DNA of 64,000 nt, from contig RHDP01000001.1 in the NCBI GenBank assembly GCA_003725745.1, forward strand, positions 372,001 through 436,000. The letters are read 5' to 3'. This stretch comes from Streptomyces sp. I6 (lineage in GTDB: Bacteria; Actinomycetota; Actinomycetes; Streptomycetales; Streptomycetaceae). A model generated the notes under the pieces. That model was not told the DNA's origin. It saw only the letters and a list, made by a program, of their open reading frames with translations, and searched no databases. Made by a program: the position numbers and the translations under genes. Shown one piece after another: positions 9,854 to 18,614 of the stretch (position 1 is its first letter; each line of letters begins with the position of its first letter).

Positions 9854-11099
9854 GCCACTCCCCGACGGCCGCCACCGGGCCGGCCGCCACCGCCCCCGCC
9901 GTCACCGCGGCCGTGCGCGAGCGAGCCCTCTCCCTCCCGGCCGAGGAACTCCCCGCCTACCTGTACGACCTGGGCGCGCTGCGGGAGCACGCCGACGCGA
10001 TACGCGGGGCGCTGCCGGAGCGGGTCGAGTTGTACTACGCGGCCAAGGCCAATCCCGAACCGGAGATCCTGACGGCCCTTTCCCCGTACGTGGACGGCTT
10101 CGAGGTGTCCTCGGGGGCGAACTGGCCCATGTGGCACAGGCCGTACCGGAGCGTCCGCTGGCGTTCGGCGGTCCCGGGAAGACACCGGCGGAGACGGCGG
10201 CGGCACTGGCGGCCGGAGTGGCGCGGTTCCATGTCGAGAGCGCCCACGAGCTGCGGGTACTGGCCGCTCTCGCGGCAGAGCGGCCGGCGTCCGGGCCGCC
10301 GGTCGAGGTGCTGCCGAGGTTCAACCTTCCGCTGTCCGACGGCGCGTTGCACACCAGTGCGCTGTCCATGGGCGGCAGGCCGACACCGTTCGGGCTGGAT
10401 CCTTCCGAGGCCGGCGAGGTGATGCGCCACCTCACCGGCGGCTCCTGCCCCGGACTGCGGGTGCGCGGGATCCACGCCCACCTCGCGAGCGGGCTCGGGG
10501 CGGCGGACCAGCTCGCCGTCGCCGAGTCCGTGGTGGACTGGGCCGTACGGCTCTTCGACCGCTACGGCGTGCCGCTCCACGAGGTGAACGTCGGAGGCGG
10601 CATGGCCGTCGACTACGCCGACCCCGGCGCCCGCTTCGACTGGGCCGGCTACGGAGCCGGGCTGGCACGCCTGGTCGCGGCCCATCCGGAACTGCGGCTG
10701 CGCATCGAACCGGGGCGTGCCCTGACCGCGTACTGCGGCTGGTACGCCACGGAGGTGCTGGACGTCAAGCGGAGCCACGGCGAGGACTTCGCCGTGGTCC
10801 GCGGCGGAACACACCATCTGCGCACACCGGCGACGAAGGGCCACGACCAGCCCTGTGCCGTGCTGCCCGTGGCCCACTGGCCCCACGGCTGGCCCCGCCC
10901 CACGGCACGGGGGGACGGCGTCACCGTGGCGGGGCAGCTGTGCACGCCGAAGGACGTGCTGGCCCGCGGGGTGCCCGCGCCCGGCCTGCGGGCCGGGGAC
11001 CGGGTGGTGTTCGCACTCGCGGGCGCCTACGCGTGGAACATCTCGCACCACGACTTCCTCATGCATCCCCGGCCCGGGTTCCATTTCCTGGGCCGGTGA
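9850..11099 (+). CDS. PLP-dependent fold-III decarboxylase (DapDC/SbnH-like; frame broken in a G run)
   Basis: About 416 residues of the Orn/Lys/Arg/DAP decarboxylase family. PLP lysine in YYAAKANPEPEIL, phosphate-binding VNVGGGMAVDY, EPGRALTAYCGWY, and the C-terminal cysteine motif GQLCTPKDVLARG followed by AYAWNISHHDFLMHP. In staphyloferrin-B-type pathways a related enzyme (SbnH) decarboxylates an amino-acid unit after or between condensations. The frame breaks at the G5 run 10113-10117; adding one G joins GFEVSSGG to ELAHVAQAVPERPLAF. Last gene of the operon. Substrate is inferred only. Confidence 0.86.
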
Positions 11100-11156
11100 C
11101 GGCGTCCAGGGCGGGTTCCGGCGTCCAGGGCGGGTGACGGCGTCCGGGGCGGGTGA
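11100..11156. repeat. 19-bp minisatellite, three copies
   Basis: Three direct 19-bp units of CGGCGTCCAGGGCGGGTKM type at 11100, 11119 and 11138, directly after the decarboxylase stop. The rest of 11100-11351 holds no convincing gene. Confidence 0.75.
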
Positions 11157-11351
11157 CGGCGGAGGCACCCGAGGGGCGCTCACCTGTGGCACGGACCGAC
11201 CTGGGACTCCTGCAACCGCCCGCGGTGGCACCGCGGACCCGCGCGCCACGGCGCTCGCCGGAACCGGCGCAGCCGATTCCGGGTCCAATCCCCGGCCCGA
11301 CCCCGGGTCGACGTCGGCACCCAGGTGGAGGCAACGGTGGAGGCCCCTGAC

Positions 11352-12431
11352 ATGTCCCGCGACGCGCGTCTGACCGCCCACGGTGACGTCTCCGCGTCCC
11401 TGGCCCTGCGCAGCGATCGCGAGCTGCGCGAACTCGTGGACGGGGCAGTACCGATCGGATCCGGCATCGGCGGGAAGTCAGCTCTGCTGAAGGTCGCCGG
11501 AACCCCGGTCTTCGTGAAGCGGGTGCCTCTCACCGACGTGGAGTTGCGGCCCGGCCATGTCCGCTCCACGGCGAACCTGTTCAAGCTGCCGGTCTTCTGC
11601 CAGTACGGCGTCGGCGCCATCGGCGGGCCGGGTTTCGGAGCCTGGAGAGAACTCGCCGCTCACACCATGACGACGGACTGGGTGCTCGCCGCGGAACACG
11701 AGGGCTTCCCGCTGCTGCACCACTGGAGGGTGCTGCCGGATTCGACGCCCCTACCCGAGGAACTGGCCGACGTCGAACGCGCTGTCGCCTATTGGGGCGG
11801 CGGATCGCGGGTGCGCCGCCGGATCGAGGCTCTCCGGAAGTCCTCGGCGAGCGTCGCGCTGTTCCTGGAGTACATCCCGCAGAACCTGCACCAGTGGCTG
11901 GAGACCCAGTTCGGGGCGGGCGACGAGAGCGCCAACCGAGCCTGTGCCATGGTGGAAAGCGGGCTGGCAGCGGGCACCTCGTTCATGAACAGCCGCGGAC
12001 TCCTTCACTTCGACGCCCACTTCGAGAACATCCTCACCGACGGCCGGCGCCTCTACTTCGCGGACTACGGCCTCGCGATGTCCTCCCGCTTCGAGCTGTC
12101 ACGTGCCGAGGCCGACTTCTTCGAACGGCATCGGGCCTACGACCGCTGCTACACGGCCTGCTATCTGGTGAACTGGCTGGTCACCGCACTGTACGGGCTG
12201 CGGAGGGAGGACCGGGAGAGCCGTCGTGCGCTGGTGCGCGGCTTCGCGGCGGGCAGCCGCCCCACGGGCATCCCGGAAGTGGCCGCGGCGATCATCGCCC
12301 GGCACGCCCCGATCGCCCAGGTGATGTCCGACTTCAACGACAGGTTCCGGCGCCTCGGCAGACGGTCCCCGTTCCCGCTGGAGGAGATCCGCCGGCTTTC
12401 CCGCGATCCGGTCGTGCGGGGGCCGTGGTGA
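11352..12431 (+). CDS. Protein-kinase-fold phosphotransferase of unknown target
   Basis: 359 residues with the lower half of a kinase/aminoglycoside-phosphotransferase fold: an N-lobe lysine in TPVFVKRVPL, catalytic loop GLLHFDAHFENIL (HxDxHxxN) and metal site FADYGLA. A hinge-like LFLEYIPQNLHQWLE precedes them. Family knowledge supports ATP-dependent phosphoryl transfer, but the acceptor (small molecule or protein) is unknown. I chose ATG 11352, 8 bp after GTGGAGG, over GTG 11325. It stands alone on the plus strand after the siderophore operon; nothing ties it to siderophore synthesis except position. Confidence 0.7.
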   Translation: MSRDARLTAHGDVSASLALRSDRELRELVDGAVPIGSGIGGKSALLKVAGTPVFVKRVPLTDVELRPGHVRSTANLFKLPVFCQYGVGAIGGPGFGAWRELAAHTMTTDWVLAAEHEGFPLLHHWRVLPDSTPLPEELADVERAVAYWGGGSRVRRRIEALRKSSASVALFLEYIPQNLHQWLETQFGAGDESANRACAMVESGLAAGTSFMNSRGLLHFDAHFENILTDGRRLYFADYGLAMSSRFELSRAEADFFERHRAYDRCYTACYLVNWLVTALYGLRREDRESRRALVRGFAAGSRPTGIPEVAAAIIARHAPIAQVMSDFNDRFRRLGRRSPFPLEEIRRLSRDPVVRGPW

Positions 12432-12645
12432 TCGGCCGGGCATTCCCGGAAGAGCAGCCACTGAGTCATCCCCGAAGCGCTCCCGGCGTCGTGTGCCGCG
12501 CGGTGGCGCAGACGCCGCCCGGTGCCGTCCCGGAGCCCCTCGTTCGCGCCGCACCGGCAGGCGTCCGTCGGTTACGTTCCCCGCTCGTGCTCCGGCCACA
12601 GCCGTTCGCCGCGACGGTCATGGCATGGCACGTAGTGTCAGGGCT

Positions 12646-13119
12646 GTGGAGACGACACATCGGCCCGCCGTGCGGGTGATCTGCCTGGATGCTGCTCAGC
12701 GCCTGCTCCTCCTCCACTGGCGTGATCCGTTCGACGGTGTGATGCTCTGGGAGCCGCCTGGTGGCGGCGTCGAACCGGGCGAGACACCGCTGATCGCGGC
12801 TCGCCGAGAACTGGCGGAGGAGACCGGCCTGGACCCCGCCGCCGTCCGCGACCGGTCCGTGTCAGTGGAGCGCGACGTTCGGTGGAACGGGAAGCGGCAT
12901 GTCGGGCCGGAGGACTTCTTCGTGGCTCATTTCGCCGAGGAGCGGCCGATGTTGAGGCCAACCGGCCTCCTGCCCGACGAACAGGTCAGCCTCCACGGAC
13001 ACGCCTGGGCCGCGCGGTCCGACCTGGGCACGTTGGCGGATCGAATCGAGCCGCCGACGCTGCTGTCCGTTCTCGCCGCCCTGGTGCCGGACGGCCCTTG
13101 GGGCGACCCGGTGCGTTGA
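12646..13119 (+). CDS. Nudix hydrolase
   Basis: 157 residues. The Nudix box is complete: GGGVEPGETPLIAARRELAEETGL (G-x5-E-x7-REUxEE-x-GU). It hydrolyses a nucleoside diphosphate linked to some moiety; the substrate cannot be predicted. GTG 12646 is preceded by TAGTGT at 12633-12638 in the place of a -10 box, so the transcript may be leaderless. An in-frame ATG at 12625 is the alternative start. Confidence 0.82.
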   Translation: METTHRPAVRVICLDAAQRLLLLHWRDPFDGVMLWEPPGGGVEPGETPLIAARRELAEETGLDPAAVRDRSVSVERDVRWNGKRHVGPEDFFVAHFAEERPMLRPTGLLPDEQVSLHGHAWAARSDLGTLADRIEPPTLLSVLAALVPDGPWGDPVR

Positions 13120-13352
13120 CCGGGAACATTTCGGTCGGGCCGCCCTCGCAGGCGGGCGTCCTCCCCGGCGGATGCCTTTGCCGCCGCCGACACGTACGCG
13201 CTCCCGCCGTTGTGCGGCGAGGCGCCGGCGCGGCGTGCGCGGGCGTTGCGCCCGCAGGCAGCGGTGGAGTTCGCGGGTCTGGACGGTGCGGTTGCGGTGG
13301 TGCGCGTCGGCCGGGGGTACTGCCGCAGCGGCCCGAGCCATGGCCTGTGCGG

Positions 13353-13550
13353 TCACAGCCCCGAACGGCGCGGGGGTTCCGGCGGGGTGCAGAGGGCGGC
13401 CGCACGGGGGGCCGCTCGGATGATCGCGCCGACCAGGTCGGGGGCGGGCTCCCGCTCCCCGGCCCGGTCCTCGCCGGTCCGCCCGGGGTGCTCCACGGCG
13501 GATCGCGTGCCGCGGTGGGCGGGGAACCCCTCGGGGTGTCCGCCGGTCAC
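13353..13550 (-). CDS. Possible small coupled ORF downstream of the DUF2470 gene
   Basis: 65 codons starting at a GTG (13550-13548) that overlaps the stop of the DUF2470 gene as GTGA. The predicted protein is Pro/Arg/Glu rich with one short hydrophobic stretch (DLVGAIIRAAPRAAAL). No family is recognised. The coupling geometry is the only support; it may be chance. Between 13120 and 13352 I see no gene. Confidence 0.25.
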   Translation of the reverse strand: MTGGHPEGFPAHRGTRSAVEHPGRTGEDRAGEREPAPDLVGAIIRAAPRAAALCTPPEPPRRSGL

Positions 13551-14290
13551 GGCCGGCTCGGCAGTCGGCTGCCCCGGCGGCAGGCGCGGGCCGCCGCCAG
13601 GAGCGCCCGGACGCGGTCTCCGGCCTGCCCTGGCTCGTCCACAGCGGCGGGGAAGCGCAGCAGGACGTCCTCGTGGCTGTGCGGGTGCTCGAGGCGGAGG
13701 GTGATCCCCCGGCGGTCCATGGACAGCGGCCACACCCGGACCACGCCCTGGAGCAGCCGCGGGTCCACCAGCCTGGTGAACAGGGCCACCACATCGGCGT
13801 GGTCGTCGACGAGGTGGGTGAGCATGGCGGCCTCGTGGAGGGCGAGCACGTCCGGCCGGGCCAGGGCGAGTTCGTCGAGGCCTACGGTGACCGGCCCGGC
13901 GGGGGTCTCGAGGGCGACGTGCGCGGTGACCATCCGGAACGTGGCGGTGCCGGACTCCTCGCCTTCCGGCACGGCCCGGGCCAGCCATCCGGCGATGGTG
14001 ACGCGGGAGCGCACCCGGTCCCGGACCGCGACCGGCGCCACGTCGGTGAACTTGAGCACGACGGGGAGCGTGCCGCGCGGCGCGAGCGCGACCTCGCCGG
14101 CCAGGCGGCAGTCGGCGGGCAGCCGCAGCAGCAGTCTGCCGTCCTCACCGACGCCGTGCAGACCGCCGCCGACCAGGTCGCAGGTGTGCCCCTCGGTGAT
14201 CGCCGTGAACGATTCGGCGGCGGCCAGCACGGTGCGCACCCGTTCGGCCGGGCTCGCCTGCTCGCCCGCGCAGACGTCGTCAGCAGTCAT
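13547..14290 (-). CDS. DUF2470 domain protein, iron-box controlled
   Basis: 247 residues. The N-terminal half resembles split-barrel proteins; the C-terminal ~90 residues (ALHEAAMLTHLVDDHADVVALF, then LVDPRLLQGVVRVWPLSMDRRGI) match DUF2470, the domain found at the C terminus of HugZ-like haem-degrading or haem-binding proteins. An iron box lies 19-37 bp upstream of ATG 14290, so expression should rise under iron limitation. A role in haem iron use is inferred from family and regulation. RBS GTGGA sits immediately upstream of ATG. Confidence 0.8.
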   Translation of the reverse strand: MTADDVCAGEQASPAERVRTVLAAAESFTAITEGHTCDLVGGGLHGVGEDGRLLLRLPADCRLAGEVALAPRGTLPVVLKFTDVAPVAVRDRVRSRVTIAGWLARAVPEGEESGTATFRMVTAHVALETPAGPVTVGLDELALARPDVLALHEAAMLTHLVDDHADVVALFTRLVDPRLLQGVVRVWPLSMDRRGITLRLEHPHSHEDVLLRFPAAVDEPGQAGDRVRALLAAARACRRGSRLPSRP

Positions 14291-14308
14291 TCCACACCCC
14301 TCGTCCGG

Positions 14309-14327
14309 TTAGGTAAGGCACACCTAA
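14309..14327 (-). promoter_or_regulatory. DtxR/DmdR-type iron box
   Basis: TTAGGTAAGGCACACCTAA at 14309-14327 matches the consensus at 16 of 19 positions and is a near-perfect palindrome. It is the best of the three iron boxes in the window and lies directly upstream of the DUF2470 start. Confidence 0.85.
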
Positions 14328-14357
14328 CCTAGCTCATGACCCGGTGGGCGCGCATCA

Positions 14358-14399
14358 CCCGCCGGTACCGAGGCCGGACCCGCCGGTACCGAGGCCGGA
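14358..14399. repeat. Exact 21-bp tandem duplication
   Basis: The 21-bp unit at 14358-14378 is repeated perfectly at 14379-14399, in the spacer between the DUF2470 promoter and the end of the DUF5682 gene. It contains a GGTACC in each copy. No function is evident. Confidence 0.85.
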
Positions 14400-14456
14400 C
14401 CCGCGCGCCGGGCCCGCTCCGCAGGGGGCGGCGGGCCGGGCGCGCCGGGCACCGGC

Positions 14457-17290
14457 TCAGGTCGTGGCCAGCAGCGCCTCCAGCGCGGTCGCCGTGCCGG
14501 GACGGGCGTGGACGAGCGCCACACCCCGCGGTGCCGGGCCCGCCACGCCCCACGCGTCGTCGCAGCCGAGCAGCGCCGCGACCGCGTCGCAGGCGGCGGG
14601 GTGGGTGGTGAGCAGCGCGGCCCCGCGGCCCCCGCTCCCCGGCGGGGCGGGCTCCACCACACGCGGGTCCGGCGCCCCGTGCCACGGCGGCACCCAGGCG
14701 TCGAGGGCCGCGAGCCGGGCGGGGAAGATCCGGCCGGCCTCGCGGATCAGCAAGGGGCCAGCTCCGCGCCGCCGGCCCGCAGGGTCCCGATCAGGGTCGG
14801 CAGCCACGGCAGCAGCACCGGGTCCGGCAGCCGGGCGAAGGCGTTAGACACCGCCTCCACGACGAAGTCGGCCAGGGCGGGCACCGGCTCCAGCGCGTGC
14901 AGGAAACCGCTGAGATAGCGCGGGTAGGACGGAACGGCCAGGGGATTGCCGAGCAGTGCGTCGCACCGCGCCCGCAGCTCCGCCCGGGACAGGCCGCCGA
15001 GCCGGGTCTGCGCCGCCCAGAGCAGTGCCGTCTTCGCCGGTTCCCCGGGGTGCGACTGGGCGACCGCCAGCTCCAGTTGCGTACGGTCGCAGCCCAGGGA
15101 CAGTGCCAGGCCCTCCATCCCGAACAGGAACCCGAGCGTCGCGGCGACCTGGCGAACCGTCGCGTCCTCGTCGGTGAAGGCCGTCGGCAGCAGGGTGCAG
15201 TAGTGCGCGTACCCCGTCCTGACGAAGGACTGGATCCACCGCGGCAGCGCGGGCTCGCTGGTCCGGTAGTACGCCAGCAGCCGACGCACCCGGCGCAGCA
15301 CCTCCGGGGCGCCGTCGACGTTGCGCTCGGTGGCCAGCACCTCCAGCGCGCGGGTGCCCAGTTCGTCGGCGAGACGCCGGCTGCGCAGATGGAGAGCGGC
15401 GTCCTCGACGGCCTCGAGGACGACGGCCGTCGTCGCCCGCGGATCGTACGCGATGCGCCTCAGGCGCTGTTCGAGGACCTGCTCGATGCTGACACCCTCG
15501 TAGCCGAGTTCGATGAGCGCACGCTGGTGGGTGCCCAGTGCGAGGTCCCAGGACTCCTGGACGGGCCGCTCGCCGAGCCGCCGCTCCCCCATGATCGGGC
15601 GTGCGGCTCCCTGCGGCATCAGGTATCTCAGTATCCACAGCACATCGGAGCACTTCTCCAGGTCCGGCCGGGAGGCGATGTCCAGCAACGCCCGCCGCAC
15701 ACCGCGCTGCTGCAGCTTCAGTCCCAGCGGCGCGAGCCGGTCGTGCACATCGCGCGCCAGGGGCGGCAGTGCGTCGTAGCCGACCCGGCCCGTCCGGTCG
15801 CCGCCCATCATGATCTCGACCAGACGGCGCACATCCCGCCGGCCCGGCACGGAGTCCTTCTCGATGCAGGTGACGGCCGCGTCCTGGAAGTCGTACGGGG
15901 TGGGCTTGGCCCGGTCCCGCATCCCGGCCAGCAGGATCGAGGTCTCGAACACGGCGATGGCGTCGGCGGTGGAGGCGAGATAGCCGTTGCGGCGCGCCGC
16001 TCGCACGATCTCCACCGACCAGCCGAGCAGTTCGGACTCGTCGAGCCGGTCCAGGACGGGCGGCCGCCGCAGAAACCCGGAGAGCCTGTCGGAGGCCGGT
16101 ACCGACGCGTCCGCGGCAACCGGCCCGGCCGCCGCGGGCTTCGCCCTCTTCTTCGTGCCCGCCTGTCCGGCGAGCCGGAACGGCTCGACGCGGGTGCGCC
16201 TGAGGTTCTTCGCCCACACCGTCGCCGCGATGGACACCGAGCCGGGCTCGAGGCCGAACTGCGCCTCGATCGCGGCGTGGCTGGACGGGATGAGCCCGTG
16301 CTGCCACGTGGTGGCGGTCCGCGGTCCGATCGCGAAGGTGCCGGCCCCGTCCACTCCGAACTCGGCGACGCGGCTGGCCGCGTGGAACGCACCGCAGACG
16401 TACAGGCAGTCGGCGGGGTCGGTGCCGGTGGCGGCCAGGTGCTCGCGCATCCGGGTCCACATATGGCGCTCACGGTCCTCGTCCACGCGCACCCGCCGGG
16501 GGTCGCCCGGGGCGAGGCGGCGGAACAGGCTGCCGATCAGCAGCATGACCTGCCGGTAGGTGTCGTGGTCGCTGTCGCCGAGTGGCAGTTCCACGTACTG
16601 GTGCCACCACTCCGACCAGTGCCGGACCCGTCCGTGGCGCAGCAGGTGCTCCTCCAGTTCGGCGAAACGGGGGCGCAGGTCCCCGATGCCGACGCCCACC
16701 GCGTCTCCGTGCAGTGCGGCCTCGTCGTCGGCCGGTGCGTCCGGCCCGGCCGGTTCGGAGGGCCCGGGAGGTCCGGAGGGCCCGGGAGGTCCGGAGGTCT
16801 GCGTGTCACGCGCTTCCCACTGGAACATCTGGTCGGAGGACCGGTCGACGAGGACGAGTTCGACACCGGGGGTGTCCAGTGCGTAGGCGATCGCCTGGTA
16901 CTCGGCCGAGGCCTCGGTGACGGGTGCGACCACCGACAGCGGCGACCACTCGGCGGGGAGTCCCTCGACCTCGGTGGCGAACGCCTGCACCGCGACCGGA
17001 AGCCGGCAGTTGCGCAGTTCGGTGAGCAGCGGCGCCATGTCCTCGCACAGCTCCAGGTACACCACCTTCGGCTGCTTCTCCCGCAGCCTGCGCGCCATGG
17101 CCAGCGCCGAGGCCGGCGAGTGATGGCAGACCGGGAAGATCTCCAGGGGCTCCCGAACCGCTCGGTCCACGTCGTCGACGATGCCGAGCAGGATGCCCTC
17201 CAGGGCGTCAGGACCACCGGCGAAGGCCGCCGCGGCTTCCTGCAGTTGTGTCCGCAGCCCGGCGAACGTCCCCTCCTGGGCGGCGGTCAT
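14457..17290 (-). CDS. DUF5682-family protein of a MoxR/VWA cassette (frame broken in a C run)
   Basis: About 944 residues, last gene of the cassette. The N-terminal domain has FPVCHHSPASALAMARRL then VVYLELCEDMAPLL, the His-His and Glu motifs characteristic of DUF5682, whose fold I suspect is related to EreA/ChaN/TraB-like hydrolases (inference). A Gly-Pro-rich linker (SGPPGPSGPPGPSEP) follows near residue 165, then a long helical region. As written it stops at LRAGGAELAPC; one more C in the C4 run (plus-strand G 14754-14757) continues as LLIREAGRIFPARLAALDAW to 14457. ATG 17290 overlaps the AAA+ stop (ATGA). Biochemical function is unknown. Confidence 0.78.
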
Positions 17291-18399
17291 GACAGGGTGG
17301 CGATCGCCTCGCGGCCGCCCTCCAGGAACTCGGGCCAGGAGCCGCCCTCTTCCTTGCAGCGCGGCTCGACGACGCCGTGCAGATACTTGTTGAGGATGGC
17401 CAGGTCCTCCGGCTCGCGCCGGGCCAGCGATCCGACGAGCGAGGAGGCGAGAGTGCGGGCGGTCAGCGCACGCTCGCCGAAGAAGTTTCCGTGCAGGATC
17501 GCGTCCTCGAGCACGCCGATCTGCTCGGCGGTGGACAGCGCGGACTCCAGCTTCTCGTCGTCGCTGCCTGCCGACGCCGCGGAGGCGCGCAGATCGGCGA
17601 AGCTCTGGAGCAGTACGTCCAAAATCGTCGGCGGCACGTCCAGCTCGATCCGGTGACGGCGCAGCAGTTCCTCGGTGCGGAAGCGGACGATCTCCGCCTC
17701 GCTCTTCTTGTTCGTCACCACGGGGATGCGCACGAAGTTGAAGCGCCGCTTGAGTGCCGAGGAGAGGTCGTTGACACCCCGGTCACGGCTGTTGGCGGTG
17801 GCGATGACCGAGAAGCCCGGCTTGGCGAAGACGATGTTGTCGCCGTCCAGCTCCGGGACGGAGACGTACTTCTCCGAGAGAACGGAGATCAGGGCGTCCT
17901 GGACGTCGCTGGTGGAGCGGGTCAGCTCCTCGAAGCGGCCGATCGCCCCGGTCTCCATCGCCGTCATGATCGGTGAGGGGATCATCGACTCGCGGGACTG
18001 GCCCTTGGCGATCACCATGGACACGTTCCACGAGTACTTGATGTGGTCCTCGGTCGTACCGGCCGTGCCCTGCACCACCAGGGTGGAGTTGCGGCAGACG
18101 GCGGCGGACAGCAGCTCGGCGAGCCAGCTCTTGCCGGTGCCGGGGTCGCCTATGAGCAGCAGTCCGCGGTCGGAGGCCAGGGTGACGATGGCGCGCTCGA
18201 CGAAGCTGCGGTCACCGAACCACTTCTGGGAGATCTGCCGGTCGAGACCGTCGGAGCGCTCGGCACCCAGGATGAACAGCCGGACCATCTTCGGGGAGAG
18301 CCGCCAGGAGAAGGGCTTGGGGTTGTCGTCGATCGACTCCAACCAGTCCAGCTCCTCGGCGTACTTGATCTCGGCGGGGGCGCGCAACAGATCGGACAT
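17287..18399 (-). CDS. MoxR-family AAA+ ATPase
   Basis: 370 residues. Walker A GDPGTGKS at residues 84-91, preceded by GLLLI; sensor-1 region FSVIATANSRDRGVNDLSSALKRRFNFVRIP with the arginine-finger RRF. The Walker B region is AIGRFEELTRSTSDVQDALISVL, a MoxR-style variant. MoxR ATPases typically work as chaperone-like remodellers with a VWA partner (RavA-ViaA, CobS-CobT), and here the VWA gene is immediately upstream. The last four bases overlap the DUF5682 start. Cytoplasmic; the target is unknown. Confidence 0.9.
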   Translation of the reverse strand: MSDLLRAPAEIKYAEELDWLESIDDNPKPFSWRLSPKMVRLFILGAERSDGLDRQISQKWFGDRSFVERAIVTLASDRGLLLIGDPGTGKSWLAELLSAAVCRNSTLVVQGTAGTTEDHIKYSWNVSMVIAKGQSRESMIPSPIMTAMETGAIGRFEELTRSTSDVQDALISVLSEKYVSVPELDGDNIVFAKPGFSVIATANSRDRGVNDLSSALKRRFNFVRIPVVTNKKSEAEIVRFRTEELLRRHRIELDVPPTILDVLLQSFADLRASAASAGSDDEKLESALSTAEQIGVLEDAILHGNFFGERALTARTLASSLVGSLARREPEDLAILNKYLHGVVEPRCKEEGGSWPEFLEGGREAIATLS

Positions 18400-18430
18400 G
18401 TCGGAACCTTTCAGAACGTGTGAGCGTGAA

Positions 18431-18472
18431 GACGGGGTGGCGCGAGAACGGGGTGGCGCGAGAACGGGGTGG
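18431..18472. repeat. 16-bp direct repeats between the VWA and AAA+ genes
   Basis: About 2.6 copies of a 16-bp unit (GAACGGGGTGGCGCGA type) occupy the spacer between the VWA stop (18615) and the AAA+ start (18399). The copies differ by one base. The rest of the 215-bp spacer shows no gene. Confidence 0.7.
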
Positions 18473-18614
18473 AAACGGCCGGTGGGGAAGCGTCGCCCCG
18501 CCGAGAGCGGGCAGCGAAGGCCCCGTCACGGCGCGGGGCACGGCGGTGGTGACGCGACTTCGCGGCAGGGTGCCGTGGCCGGGTCCTGCGACCGCAGGGG
18601 AGCGCGGACCGCCG

